Shown here: positions 1 through 12,309 of the stretch, in pieces
How positions within the stretch are numbered: the stretch's first letter is position 1
How the letters are laid out: each line of letters opens with the position of its first letter
Source of the DNA: Varanus komodoensis
Lineage: Eukaryota > Chordata > Lepidosauria > Squamata > Varanidae
NCBI RefSeq assembly: GCF_004798865.1
Contig: NW_025336114.1
Location: forward strand, 5,513,651 to 5,577,650
Direction of reading: 5' to 3'
DNA: 64,000 bases
The notes under the pieces: generated by a model
Told to the model about the DNA's origin: nothing
Databases searched by the model: none
The model's input: the letters and a program-made list of their open reading frames with translations, nothing else
Program-made: the position numbers and the translations under genes

Positions 1-39
1 TTATTTTATGTATAACAAATTATACCCTGCCTTTTAGCC

Positions 40-932
40 AAAAAGGCTCCCAGAGCTTATATGGATGACGAGGTGCTAGGAATGCTTATCAGATTTGTGG
101 ATGACACAAAACTGGATGATAAAGCAAATATCCTGGAAATCAGAAACTAAATTGAAAGTGCTTTTGATAGGTTGGAGCACTGAACTGAAAGCAACACAAT
201 GAAATCCAACAGGGACAAATGCTGAATTCTGCACCTAGGAAAATGAAACTAGTGCATACTCCCAAGATGGAGGATACTTGGCTCAACAATACTACATGTG
301 AGAATGATCTTGGAATTGTTATAGATCGTGAGGTGAATATGAGTCAACAATGTGATGCAGCTGCAAAAATGGCAAATACTATTTTTAGCAGCATTGATAG
401 AAATATCACTTCCAAATCCTGTGAAGTACTAGGGCTCATCTGACTACTACATCTAGTTCTGGGCATCACAGTTTAAGAAAGATGCAGACAATTCAGAAAT
501 GTTTCATAGAAGGGCAACAAAGATGATCAGTGGATTTGAAACAAACAAGGGCCTTGAGTCAAGACTGAAAGAACTGGGCATGTTTAACCTGGAGAAGACA
601 TGATAATGATAGAATTTTTCAAGTATTTGAAAGGTTGTCACACATAGGAGGGCCAGAATCTCTTCTTGACCATTCCAGAGTGTGGGATATGGAATGGTGG
701 GCTCATGTTATAAGAAGCCAGATTCCAGCTGAACTTCAGGACAGACTTCCTGTTACAGCAGTCCAACAACAGAAGCAATCACCAATGGGACTCATGGGCT
801 CTCCCACATCAGAATGATTCAAGATGCAGCTGAACAGCCATCTTGAATGCTTTTGGAATCCTGCATTCAGCAGGGGGTTGGACCTGAGGGCCTTTTTAGC
901 CCCATCCAACTCTACTATTGTATGATTCTACA
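40..932 (+). mobile_element. CR1-type LINE, degenerate 3' part
   Basis: The plus strand reads, in broken frames, like the C-terminal part of a CR1 reverse transcriptase. There is a VDDTK-like stretch near the start, then the characteristic 'ENDLGIVID' and 'QQCDAAAKMAN' segments (about 300-385) and an 'RRATKMISG'-like segment around 510-540. The last 200 bases match the typical CR1 3' end, finishing with a short repeat of the 'tctatgattcta' type near 910-930. Multiple stops and frameshifts make it an old fossil. Family name is from memory of CR1 protein motifs. Confidence 0.75.
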
Positions 933-3900
933 AAGATATTTAGTGTGACAGTCCTTGTCTCCAGGCTAGCAATCTACAATGAAGACATGATGCATAATAG
1001 AGGATGGAGAGGGAGGAGGGGAAAAGCAAGTTCTATGGTTTTATAAAAACTTTGTGTGGGAGAGGCCCCTATAGTTACTGGAAGCCCAAAATGAAGGGTG
1101 GAAGGGTGGTGGGAGCATTGCTGTTGGCTTCACCTTTACCGAAATGCTTAGTTAGGCTTGAGAAGAATCTGGACCAGTAACTCCCTGTTCAGAAAGGTGG
1201 TTGTTCTAACACTACCTGTGGGATCCGGCCCATCTCACAAAACGTGGACAGCAGATATAAGGAAAATAGTTCTCAGGCATAATCTGCAATTTGGCCTCAA
1301 GGTTTTCCTCATGGATTTCCTAGGCCCACTGAAGTGAACCCTGCCTCTCCCTCCTTTCCTGCTTGGCCTAGGTTGCTAAGAACATTCATACCTGGTGTGA
1401 AAACTCCAGACACATGATAAGGGAGTTTACCATGCTGAGTCAGACCACAATCCATCTAATCCAGCATTCCCTTCACACAGTGGCCAGGTGTGGCCCAGTG
1501 ACCCATGGAAAACCCACTTGAGTGCAAAAATGCCTTCTCTCCCAAGTTACCCATCAATTCATAGTCTTAATATGTACACTGTAGGAATTCTGCCCTTATT
1601 CTTCACATGGGAGAACTTCTTTCTCTCAACCCCACTTAGGTACTTACTGGGGAGCACTGTTATGTTTTTGCTTGGTCCTGTCAGTTCCTTCACGTCCCGC
1701 TCACTGACATACCATACCCATGGGCAAAGATGAGGAGCCTACTGGTGTTCTTTCTTGGTCCAACCCCCACCCCGCAACCCTGCTCTCTCCTTTTCTGCTC
1801 CGGCATATTTGGTTCATCTTGTAAATATGTATGTTCCATACAAAGCATGCTCTGTTTGATTCTGTCCGTAGCTCATTGTTCTTTTTAGTGTGGTTGCATC
1901 TGAACCAGTCATGGCATGTTCTAGTCTATTTATTTACCGTAAGCCATCCCAAGATGTTCTGTAGGGGATGGGATAGAAAAGCTAATCACTTAATGTTAAA
2001 CAGAGGAAAGCCCTTCTCTGCAAAGCTGGTCAAACATGCACTTGCCTTAGTACGATCTGTGATAAAAAGCTATGCATTGTTCTTTACTGTATAATGGCAG
2101 AGGTGAAGGTCTGAAAAGTTTTCTATTCCAGTTTCTGTTTCGTTTAACAGGTTCAAGGAGATTTGATCAGTATTTGCTTCATTTACATAAGCTAAACAGA
2201 TCAATATTACTCTGGCAGTGGGTTGTTTACCAACTCAATTGTGTCAGGAGTTGGCATTGGATGACTGGACAGCTAAATTACACAGGGGATCCTTTTTCGG
2301 AGTTTTAGGCTAAATGCAATTGTGAGAAACTACAGGAAGATGGATGGGAGAAAAAATTAACCAGGCAGGTTTTCAGCTAGCTCATTTACTGGAAGGGGGA
2401 TTATGTGTTTAAATACCCAGAGGGGACTGAGCTTATGCCAAATTAAAAGGCAAGCTCACCCTGTTCACAGCACCCAAATGCCACTTTTCAGCAAAACAGC
2501 AGGGATCAAGTGCTCCTGGCTGAGGCAGGCCCTTTGGCCGGTGACTAAGCCCAGAAGGTGTTGGCACTTGGCCCCTGAAGGAGAGGTCTTCAGTTGGGGA
2601 GTGGAGGACACAGTAGAAGTCAGATCCTATTTTCTCATTCTGCCACTGGAAGGATGCAAGGAAGGAAGGAAGATTATTTTTCTCCCTGTGCCAATTAAAT
2701 CTTCTAATGGGAGCTACACGTGTTTTCTTTTCCTGAAACACTTTTGGAAACTAAAGAAAGACAGCAGGCAGAAAATTAGGTTGGGCTTTTCCTAGCCTTC
2801 CTATTTTTTCAATAACTCTGCTCACTGTTAGTAGTGTTTAAACTTCTTGGGATTCACTAAAGAAGGTACACAAAAGCAGCAAGAGTCTTCTTGTCTGGAT
2901 GGGGTGGCGGGGGAAGCAGCATCTTTTTGGCAGCCTGTGTTAAAGGAAAGCCTGAGTTTTAGGACAGTGAAGGATATAAAAATGGTGCGTGTGTATGTAA
3001 AAGGTAGATGGTGGGGTACAGCTGTCCAGGTTCTGGTGCCTGCTTACGTAAGGTAGCATACAGAAAACGTGAATCATTCAGGTGCAAGGAAGCTCCACAA
3101 CTGTGGAGTTACTGCTGAGAAGTAACTTTCTTGTGCCTGCAGCCTAATCAATCTTATTGACAGACAAAGATGCACAGCCTCCAAAGAAGATCTTTACAAT
3201 CATCCAGGAATGTATGGGTGAGGGAGATCATTTAAGATACTGAAAACGTACAAGCCAACAGTAGAGCTTCTATTGTGATTACCCCAGACCCCAGCAAGAC
3301 AAAGGTCAACTGGCCCTTGAACAACATGATGCTTCTGCACCAGCCATGTCCAGGACTGTGCGAATACAAAAAGGAAGAGCACAGCATGAGACTTGATAGA
3401 GGCTGAACTGGGCCTCCCTTGTTTTAGCAGGGAATTTTTCCAGCTGTAGTAACTGCAACTAGTGAATAACATTTCTAACCTTTATACCTCACTTTTTGTT
3501 CCCCAGGGAACATTTTGTTCCCCAGCAACCCTTCCTTGAGCCTTCATGCATTTGCAAGGGCACCATCCATCTGTCTTGTAAAGTGCAAGACCTTGGAGAG
3601 AAAAGGAGCTGGTAACCCACCTTCTAGCCTGCTGGAGTTCCTGGTCCAAAAACTCACAAGTGTGGGTTTCTGGTATTCTACAGAGGTCAAATATATGTAG
3701 TGTTCTGAATTAGCTAATTGGGAACATTTGTCACTCCCCCCCTCCCCACTTCAATCCTGTGTTTATGTTGCACTGGGCTGAATAGCTACAAGAAATGCTG
3801 CTATGACCTAACTGAAGGCGACAGATTCCTCTTCCCCAGCCCAGCCCCTGCCCCCAGGCTTCCCTCTTAGAATAACCCAGTTGCAGTTGGGTTCCCTGAA

Positions 3901-5215
3901 GAGTCGGCCACCCTTTTTTTTTTCTCTTTTAGACAGCGCCCAGGCTGTGTCCCAATCTACCTGTCAGACAGGTGTATCTGGCTACTGGCCAGCTCAATCT
4001 TCAAGTCATTTACAGGAAGGAAGGACGTAAACAGAGGGGAAAGGTTAGAGCTAATGCCAGGAAACAGGGCTGGGTCAAAAGGGTTGCACTGCTACTGAGG
4101 TTGATGTGCAATCTTCCCTCCAAGAGAACCAAATCTTATTTCTTCATCAAAGAGTTGCTTACAAAACCAGGGCCTGCGGATGGCCAAAGGCAGCCTTCAC
4201 AGGTTTGTTTCTTTCCAGGAAGGGTGCGGGGGAGGGTGTTAATATCAGCAGTGAGCTCTCTGAGCCCTAAGAAAATAGCATTAACTGCTAGGCACACATT
4301 TAAAATAAAGGCTGTTTGGTGTTGCAGTCATTCTACTGTGTGTTTGTTTGTTTGTTTTGGTGTGGTGCATCTATGGGTGTGAATTGTGTCTGTATTCTTT
4401 GGAGTGGTATGCGTGTGCCTGTGTGCCTGAGTTTTAGTTGGCTGTGCGGTGTGAGTTGTTGATGGCTGTAAGGCTGAAAGATCATCACCAGTTTGCCTGG
4501 AAATGTGTGGAATGTGTATTTTCTGGGGTTGAATATGTGATTTGGCATTTGGGAATAAGACCCCTCTTCTGCCTTGCTCTCAGATCCTTGGACAATCTAT
4601 TCCTCTCTGTTATGAATTTGCGTTCTCTGAAAGGGGTATCGGAGCAGGAAATGTGGGTTCAAAACAGTGTTTTGTGTTTTAGAAATCAGACCCTACTTCA
4701 GTTTTGTAGTTGGGTTCTTGGGCAAATTTATTTTATCCTCACTAATTTGCCTTTAGGGAAATGGATATTTTGCAAGAGCCCATGGCCACCATGGGCAACT
4801 CCCTATGATACCCACATCACCCATTCGCCCTTAAATGAACCCATCAGCTCCAAAGGGTTGGGGGCTTCTGCCTTAAGGTTGAATGAATTTGGGCTACAGT
4901 CATATGCTTATTAACCTAGGACCAAGCCCTGCTGATCACAGTGGGACGAAATTTTGAATAATGGATATTGAATATTACATTATTATTGTAGCAGGAGCCT
5001 TTTATAAGGAAGTGTTTATTTCATCAGTTTATGAAGAATTATGAAGGATCATTTCTAATATTTTCTTAGGAAAATATTTGAAGTTGTATCTCAGTAATAG
5101 ATTCCTATCCCAACTTACGTTCATGGGATTTTCCGTTCCTCTGGGGCACAAGGAATGGCCACCATTAAAGACAGAATTTGCAGCAGCATGACTCAGGGAG
5201 AGCTCCTTAGATAAG
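933..5215. other. No gene recognised
   Basis: This stretch downstream of ELF3 has only short open frames without codon bias, domains or paired splice signals. It includes one CR1-family fragment (about 1415-1535) and a short TTTG-type repeat near 4340-4357. Nothing else could be supported. Confidence 0.6.
1415..1535 (-). mobile_element. CR1-family LINE fragment
   Basis: The plus strand carries the pattern 'ctgagtcagaccacaatcc ... taatccagcattc ... acagtggccag'. This is a degraded copy of the common squamate repeat that reads 'gggtcagaccaatggtcc ... ctagtccagcatcctgttc ... acagtggccaacca'. The same family recurs at 24845-24990, 37325-37510 and 53620-54180. Short and diverged. Confidence 0.5.
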
Positions 5216-5216
5216 T

Positions 5217-5246
5217 TTCTTTTTCTTTCCTTCTTTCCTTCTTTCT
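5217..5246. repeat. TTCC/TTTC-rich simple repeat
   Basis: Imperfect pyrimidine tract of tttc, ttcc and ttct units lying directly beside the SINE-like fragment that follows. It probably grew from that element's tail. Confidence 0.6.
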
Positions 5247-5415
5247 TATTTATATCCTGCCTTTTTCCTACAGAGGTCTCAAGGCAGCTTATATCATCTC
5301 TCCTCCTCCATCTTATCCCCACATCAACAACCTTGTGAGGTAGGATGGACTGAGAGTCTGTGACTGGCCCAAAGTCACCCAGTTGGCTCTTACTCAAAGT
5401 ATGACTGCTATAATT
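5245..5415 (-). mobile_element. tRNA-derived SINE fragment (common squamate type)
   Basis: The plus strand contains 'aacaaccttgtgaggtagg ... ctgagagtctgtgactggcc ... aaagtcacccag'. This is the reverse of a widespread amniote SINE whose plus form reads 'ctgggtgaccttgggccagtcac ... cctacctcacaggg'. Full-length relatives in this window are at 40184-40415 and 50978-51200. Truncated and diverged. Confidence 0.6.
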
Positions 5416-6420
5416 AGGATCCAGAAGGAATTTCCCTCCATCAGGTTGGCTTGTGGCTTATTCTGGTGGGTCTTTCCCCCGTCCTGGTGGCTTGCCTAAA
5501 TCTGATTAATTATGTAGCTATTTTGTGCACTGAAGGCTTAATGTGGTTCACCTGCTCTCTGATGATAGCACATCACAGTCTTTGGCGATATCACACCTTG
5601 GTCTGGGTTCTACAGGTTTAGTTGTAGATGGATGATACTGCCATTTTGGGGATGGGCTAAACTCCCATTTAGCTCTTCCTGTGCAGTGGTTCTACTTTTG
5701 TACCTGCATTTTGTAATATTTATGGGCTGTTCCAGATACTTGCTTTCTCTCACAATATTAGAAATACTGGAGGGTGACTGGTATAGTGATATGCCAGGAT
5801 TGTGGGCCCCAGTGACCTAAATGTCAACTATGTCAGTGCCCAAGTGAATCATCCAAAGGTACTAGCACATTGGTACAGGGTGGGATGGGACAGCAGTGCT
5901 GATGCGTGACTGGCTATGGTTGCCCTTCTAGGGAATCTTCATGGAAAGACCACAGCTCGTTGGAAGAACATGTGCTCTGCTTATGGAAGCTCCTTGGCTC
6001 AATGGCTTGCATTTTCAGGTAGAAGTGAAAAGACCCCTCTCTGCAACCTGCAGAGCTGCCATTACTCAGGCATTCCTGAGCTAGCTATACCTGTGGTCTG
6101 ACTCAGAAAGAGGCATGTGCCAAGCTTTCTTGTTTGGCTTCCGAGTTTACGCCTACCATCACTGGACAAGTTGTTCTCTTCAAAGTGCCATAGTGTGTTT
6201 TGCAGTTTGGAACCATCTCATCTCCTCCCAGCTGTCCTTTCTCCAATCATCTGCTAATGGTATTTCCTGAATTTTTGGTGCCCCAATTTCATGAGCTTGT
6301 ACATGAAGTACTGCATCTGTTCTCAGAGTTTTGTATACCTGAAATGTTGCAAAATTGCACATTACCAAAGCACACACACTCTCTCTTTCATCTCTCTCTC
6401 TCTCACACACCCACACAAGG

Positions 6421-6625
6421 CAAGGGTGGGGAACCTCTTTCAGCCTAAGATCTGAACTGAAAGTAGTTCTTAAGGGGTGCAATCCATGTGCACGCACGTG
6501 TGTGTATAAAGCCAGCATATTTTAGCTTAAAGTTTTATGCCTTAAGCCTTAGGAGAGGCAACAAACGCCAGAAAAACACCAAATGATCAGTGGTTGGGGA
6601 AGTAGCGGATGGTCAGAAGAAGCTG
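6421..6625 (+). mobile_element. hAT-type MITE, truncated (family A)
   Basis: Begins with 'aagggtggggaacctctttcag', close to the terminal repeat of a non-autonomous hAT family with other copies at 13612-13882, 36325-36650, 54605-54895 and, in reverse, 42410-42605. The interior shares 'gatcagtggttgg ... ggtcagaagaagctggcatg' with the copy at 54605. The far terminus is not visible, so it is truncated. Confidence 0.5.
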
Positions 6626-6884
6626 GCATGACCATAATATTTAGCCTTCTTCTATTTATAAGGCCCCCCACACACCATTGCCACATGACCATATATTGCC
6701 CCATACTTGAGAGGAGCACTGAGAGCGGACTCGGCTAGGGAACATCACAAGGTTGGTTCCTCACACCTACACTATGGTAGGGGGTGGGAATCTAAGGGAT
6801 TTTTACTGGGATTTTTCTTGTAATACCTGGCTGTGTCACATGATGCTTACCCCAAGCCATCCTTCTCATTTCTGCCACCATAGA

Positions 6885-7045
6885 AACAGAGTGAGTCAGA
6901 AGGGGCTTCTTGGGCCATCTAGTCTGACCCCCGGCTCCAGCTGGCTCCGTTCATGACATGCCTACCATGTGCATGTCCAGCCTATCTTTGAACAGATGGG
7001 GCTTCAACCACTTCCCGTGGAAGTCCATTCCATACCCGTTATAAC
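6885..7045 (-). mobile_element. Old CR1-like LINE 3' fragment
   Basis: The plus strand reads 'cttgggccatctagtctgacccc' followed by 'ggaagtccattccatacc'. This resembles the reverse complement of degraded CR1 3' ends ('...gggttggactagatg...'). Strongly diverged. Confidence 0.45.
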
Positions 7046-7059
7046 CTGGATCTCTTCAG

Positions 7060-8793
7060 ATCAGCTATAACACCACTTTTTTATACGTTGTGTTTTTTTC
7101 TGTGGTGTATATTTCAGTGTGTGCTAAATTTGTGGTGCTGATCTGGGAGGAGGGAAAAGTCTCAGCAGGCTTTTAACAAACTGTATTTATGAATACACAG
7201 GTGCTGAGATATGAATTTGTAAGTAATATAAACCTATCATGTCGCTTCAAGTGTTGGGTGAGGAACACCCACCTGAAAATCCCTCATATACCTTTCTTCT
7301 CAGAAGTGAATCATACCGCCTGCAGTGTTGCTTACTCCATTGAGTACACCTTTGCAACAGTGAACCTGGGCATAACTTGAGGCATTAAAAAGGGGAAAGA
7401 AAGGAACCGTTTCCTTCCATGCATCACTTTTCCTGCTCCTCCTCTTTCTTCTGTAATTGCCTTTGTGTGCGACACCATGTGTGTGCCCCAGTAGTAGTGG
7501 ATGTGTTTTGCATAAATAACACAACAGCACTCCCTTAACACTAGCTGTAGTGTGGATCCCCACCACCACCAAAGCAGAGTTGTGGGTGAAGATCCCATGT
7601 CACACTAGTAGAATTTGACTGAAGGAAGCGTATGCTATGGGTGGATCAGGCTGAGGCAAATGACAACAACGATGTGGTTTCTTTCTCTAATGGCCTGTTC
7701 CACATGATCCCTTCATCCAAATGTTTCAAGTGCAAAATGGAGAACCGTAGTGCATGAAGTGAGCCTCAGTGTAGCCATTTTTAAAGCTGGTGGTGCTGAC
7801 TGTAGTATATGAATCACACCACAATGGGGCAATGGAAATTGCACTCCTTTTGTGTCATGGGCACCACAATGCAGAGGCAGAGGAAGACTGCTATATCAGC
7901 CCTTCTGTGGGCAATGCAGGATTCATTTCTGCCTCCTGTCCTGCCATCAAAGAGCAATGTTTCTGTCTGAAGCCAGGGTAGATGGGGCAGGTTAAGGGAG
8001 TGGTTTGCATACAAATCCTCTTTCTCATGCAAAACAGTGTGTGAAGAAGAGATGGGGAGGGGCTGCAGGTGAGTGCACCTCCATGCATCCCTCTCCGTTG
8101 ATCTGAGATCTATTTATTGCATGTTTGATCCTTACACCAGCATGTGTGCTCATGGGCAGACTCAAAAGGGGAGTTACAGCTCTCTGATTTCTCCTCACTC
8201 CAAATATTCCAACTCCTGTTTGTGTATCTGAAGCCCAGAACATTTGGAGGCAGAAGTAGCAGTAGTGAATAAGTAGGAGCGATGTACCTGGTAATGAAAA
8301 TGAATGTTTTCCTGTAGGAAAAGAAGGCAAGGTTTGAGTGGTGTCCACATCTGCCAGATGCTATTTCCCTAGCTGTTCATGCAGAGCTAACCACAGGAAG
8401 CCAAGGCAGCACAAGGGCTATTGAGGCTTCCAAAAGCTTACGTGTTCCTGCTGTTGGAAAGACTTGTTTAAATATGCCATTGCCTGACTTATCAGCTAGT
8501 CTCCCTCCTGCAAAAAAATCTGGTCATATAACTGAATAGGTCTAACTCCATTTCATACACAAGAGCAAGGTGACTCATCAGGCAGGGTCAGAGCTGAAAG
8601 TTACTGAATGGGAAACAAAACAGAAGTCAGAGGTTTATTTTCACTTTCCCAGCTCTTGTTCCATTACACAAACAAGCCTAAAGCTTCTGCAAATGTAGGG
8701 AAATCCAGAAAGCAAATACAGAAAGTGCTGGGTTTTTGTTAATATTCACCAGGGTAGGCCTAAAGAGATGAAACAAGCTAACAATTTTCATAC

Positions 8794-8796
<3 letters not shown>
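7060..8796. other. No gene recognised
   Basis: Only short, overlapping open frames on both strands, none with recognisable domains. Part of 7400-8300 has a repeat-like texture that I could not classify. Confidence 0.5.
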
Positions 8797-8840
<44 letters not shown>

Positions 8841-8841
8841 A
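8797..8841. repeat. (TG)n(AG)n microsatellite
   Basis: An uninterrupted run of TG dinucleotides from about 8797 to 8829 passes straight into a short GA run ending near 8841. Compound dinucleotide microsatellite; likely length-polymorphic. Confidence 0.95.
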
Positions 8842-9996
8842 CTGTTCCTAGGGTTTCTACTTTGTAAGGAGGCCCATGTGCCTTCATACAGGTGAGACAC
8901 TAGCTGTCACTACCATTTTGTGCTAAGAATAGCACCATTTGTGCATTTTTGGCCTTTCAGGAAGAAAAGGGTGATAGGATTTGTATCACTGAAGGACACC
9001 AGATTGAGGCATCCCAAAGGACGAAAAAGACATGCAAACCCCTCGATGTGTACAACAAGGTGGGAGACTCTAACCACTTCCCCTGTTCGGTTCATTCCAG
9101 TACTTGACCCTTCTTCTTTACATTTATGTACCTTCAGAATAAGCAAATTGTGTGATGTTCTGGTATCAGTGGACTCTGTGGCCTTCATGCTATGGCGTAT
9201 GCTTGTGGATCCATGTTTATAGATGTATAAGCTGCTTTTAGGACACAGCCCTTAAAGCATGTAAGAGTAAAGTGTGCCATTTCAAAATGGTCACTAGTGG
9301 GCCTTGGCGGCAAGCTCTTTTTCTGCCAGAATGCAAAACCGATTTCATAGCACGCAACCCTGGTGTTTGGAATCGCATCAGAGCAGCATTCCTCACGGCA
9401 GCATTTACAGTTTTAGTGTGTGAATGTATGAGAGGAGGAAACAGGGAGCCCTTAACAAGTCCTCTGGTTGCATTTTCTGACCCCCAAATCACATCACCCA
9501 TCCCATTCGAAGAACAGTAAAATGGTGGTAACAAAAAGCAGAGGAGCAAGACAGTTCTGCTCTGCTCCATTTGAGCACTGGGCTGAGGTACGTTGCCATC
9601 TCTTTGCGTGCAGTTTGCATTTGTGAGGCATTTATTATGTAACTGCAGCAGCTGAGGTGTTTTTTCAGCAACATGTTTACTCATCCATTTGAGGGAGAGG
9701 GAGGGAGAGAGATGAAGCAATACAAAATCCTTTAGTAGACACACCCTTCCCAGGGTCAGGTGTGGTACAGGGTGCAGACTTGTCTCCCACTGGGCTCTGT
9801 GGGAATCAAGCTGCTTAAAGAAACCCGTGCAATTCTATTTATTGCCCAGGAGTAATTTATGACAAAGCGGAATTAGATAGGGATTTGAGGGGGTTTGGGA
9901 GGGGCAACTTGGTGGTACCCATAGCTACATAACCAAACCAGATCTTTTCTGAAAAACTCTAAATATCTACTTCTCCCAGAGATTTTTGCAGTGTTG
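8842..9996. other. No gene recognised
   Basis: The longest open frame (minus, 9238-9744) has no recognisable domain, no matching splice structure and overlaps open frames on the other strand. It is judged to be chance. Confidence 0.5.
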
Positions 9997-10115
9997 GTTA
10001 GCCAGTGTGGTTTAGTGGAAAGTGGTTCTCTGGATTTGGGAAAGGTTTTATATGATATCTGTGCAATCAAGTCATGGGTTCCTTACAATGAGGAGAAAAG
10101 GGAGAATATAAATGC
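9997..10115 (+). mobile_element. tRNA-derived SINE, 5' fragment
   Basis: Contains 'agccagtgtggtttagtgg', the diagnostic head of the squamate SINE family seen more completely at 40184-40415 ('agccagtgtggtgtagtgg'), followed by degraded sequence including 'tgaggagaaaaggga'. Confidence 0.55.
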
Positions 10116-10635
10116 AATGCTATAATGAGGTTGACTGAAACAACTATTATTCATTTGTTGTAAATGAAAAATATACAGAAGAAATGGAAGTGGAATCCTA
10201 TGAGGAGAAGCTTGCAATATTAGAAAGTGAAATGAAAGCTACTCTGAAAGCACTTGGAAGGAACAAAGCACCCAGATTAGATGGGATATAGAGTTCAGAG
10301 ACTGAACTGGTCCAAACCCTAATAAGAATATGCCAACAAATAGGGAAAACAAAACAGTGGCCTACTGATTGGAAATGTTTATTATACATTCCAGACCCCA
10401 AGAAACGAGATGCAAACCAGTGCAACAAACCGTAGGACCATTTCACTTATTGTCCCTGCATGCAAAGTGATGTTCAAATGTTGCAATAGAGAATATTACC
10501 TTATTTGGACTGAGAAAAGGTTGAGGTTCAAGCTAGATTCTGAAAAAGAGGCACTCAAGATCGTATTGCAAATATATGTTGACTACTGAAGCACACCAAA
10601 GAATTTCAGCAGATCAATCTATGCTTTATAGACTA

Positions 10636-11027
10636 AAGGTAAAAGGTTAAGGTTTCCCCATGACATTAAAGTCCAGTCATGTCTGACTCTAGGGAACTGT
10701 GCTCATCTCTGTTTCCTAGCCGAGGGAGCCAGCGTTTGTCTGCAGACAGTCTCCGTGGTCATGTGGCCAGCATGACTAAACACTGAAGTGCACAGAACAC
10801 TGTTACCTTCCCACCAAAGTGGTACCTTTTTATCTACTTGCATTTGTATGCTTTTGAACTGCAAGGTTGGCAGGAGCTGGGACGAAGAACTGCAAGGTTG
10901 GCAGGAGCTGGGACGAAGAACTGCAAGGTTGGCAGGAGCTGGGACGAAGCACGGATTCGCACTGTCAACCTTTTGATCAACTAGCCCAGCAGCTCAGCAG
11001 TTTAATCTACTGTGCTACCACATCCCT
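10636..11027 (-). mobile_element. Sauria SINE, near full length, with 14-bp target duplication
   Basis: Read on the minus strand this is a Sauria SINE. A tRNA-like head ('gatgtggtagcacagtagatt...') lies at the 11027 end. It is followed by 'caggagctgggac...', 'aagtagataaaaaggtacca...' and 'gtcatgctggccacatgac', then a 3' tail at the 10636 end. The plus strand at that end reads 'aaaggtaaaaggttaaggtt'. The flanks carry a perfect 14-bp direct repeat, tgctttatagacta, at 10622-10635 and 11028-11041. The insertion therefore landed inside the older BovB LINE. The internal 31-bp triplication is described separately. Sauria SINEs are restricted to squamates, which dates and places the genome. Confidence 0.9.
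10857..10949. repeat. 31-bp perfect tandem triplication inside the Sauria SINE
   Basis: The unit 'aactgcaaggttggcaggagctgggacgaag' (given here only as 10857-10887) is repeated without a mismatch at 10888-10918 and 10919-10949. The ancestral SINE has a single copy of this segment. Perfect identity of all three copies inside an otherwise diverged SINE shows a recent local expansion. Confidence 0.95.
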
Positions 11028-12309
11028 TGCTTTATAGACTACAGCAAAGCTTTTGATTGTGTGATCATGAGACATTAGGGATGGTCCTGAAAAAAAGGTG
11101 CACCTCAGCAATTGACTGCCTTTATGTGTAACACAAAGCTATTGTTAACCCCAAGTATGGAGAAACAGAATGGTTTCCTTTAGGCAAACAGACAAGGGTG
11201 CATTTTATCTTCCTAGCTGTTCAACCTATAATAAAGAAAATATAATAAAGAAAGCTGAATTAGGATCAGAAGGAGAGGGGGTGAAAATTGGCAAAAGATA
11301 CCTTACTAATTTAAGATATAATTTAAGATGATACCATATTACTGGCAGAAAGCAGCAATGAATTCAAATTACTCTGTTAACATAAAAGAATAATGTGCAA
11401 AAGCAGGACTGCAGCTGAATATCAAGAAATCAAAAATCATATCCACAAAAGAATTATATAACTTCACTGTCAACAATGAAGAAATAGAAATTGTGAAAGA
11501 TTTTGCATGCCTTGGCTCAGTCATCCATTCAAAGGGAGACTGCAGCCAAGAAATTAGGAGACCGAGACTTGGAAGGGGAGCAATTAAGGAACTAGAAAAG
11601 GTAACCAATTGCAAGGATATTTCATTGAAGACCAAGGCAAGATAATTCACGCTATTATATTCCTGAGCACTATGAATGGGTGTGATAGCTGGACAGGGAA
11701 GAAAGCTGCCAGGAACAACATTGATGCATTTGAAACATGTTTCTGAAGGAGGGCTTTGTGAGTCCCCGGAACTGAAAAAAAGACAAACAAGTAGATCCTA
11801 GCTTGCAGCAAGCCAGAATTTTCCCTGGAAGCAAAAATGACAAAGCTAAAGCTGTAATGCTGGGTACATTATGAGAAGGCAAGACTCACTGGAAAAGACA
11901 ATTGTGCTAGGAAAAGTCAAAAGCAAAAGAAGAAAAGGAAGGCCAAATAAGAGATGGGGTTATTCCATAAAGGAAGCCACAGCCATGAATTTACCATCGC
12001 TGAGCTGAGCAGAGCTGACAAGGACAGGACTTTTTTGATGACATTCATTCATAGGGACATCATAAGTCTGCTAATTCCTTCATCACTGCCCTTCCAAGTC
12101 TCAGATTTCTTTTAATTTCTTGGCTGCAGACTCCAATTGAAGTTTCTTCTAACTTTATTTCTTCCTGGACCTTAAGATCTTCCCAGGCAGTCGTTCACCA
12201 GCTGTCTCCCAAGAACTCTTTGGAAATTTACAGATTAAAAATGTTTAAAAATAAAGAAATAGGTAAACAAGATCGGTATAAGACACACTTTTCTCATGAG
12301 AAGAAATCA

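Larger units (their letters stand above)
10135..12060 (+). mobile_element. BovB/RTE-type LINE, ORF2 3' two thirds, interrupted by a SINE
   Basis: Conceptual reading gives a degraded RTE-class reverse transcriptase. In order: 'ICQQIGKTKQWPTDWK' (about 10330-10375), the RT motif A segment 'FIDYSKAFDC' (split by a SINE insertion at 10636-11027), a 'QGCILSS'-like region (about 11190), 'NNEEIEIVKDFACLGS' (about 11475-11522), 'GDCSQEIRR' and 'LEAKMTKLKL' (about 11828-11857). These are hallmark C-terminal motifs of BovB-type elements. Multiple in-frame stops and frameshifts show that it is dead. BovB is abundant in squamates and supplies the machinery believed to move Sauria SINEs. Confidence 0.85.

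Noticed and set aside
2403-2795. 130-codon plus-strand open frame near the left edge
   Set aside because: A minus-strand frame covers the same bases, and nothing in either translation resembles a known protein.
8797-8841. Possible Z-DNA or regulatory role of the TG repeat
   Set aside because: Dinucleotide microsatellites of this length are common in reptile genomes, and no gene is nearby to regulate.
9238-9744. 168-codon minus-strand open frame
   Set aside because: No domain, no conserved-looking motif, and open frames on the opposite strand over the same bases.
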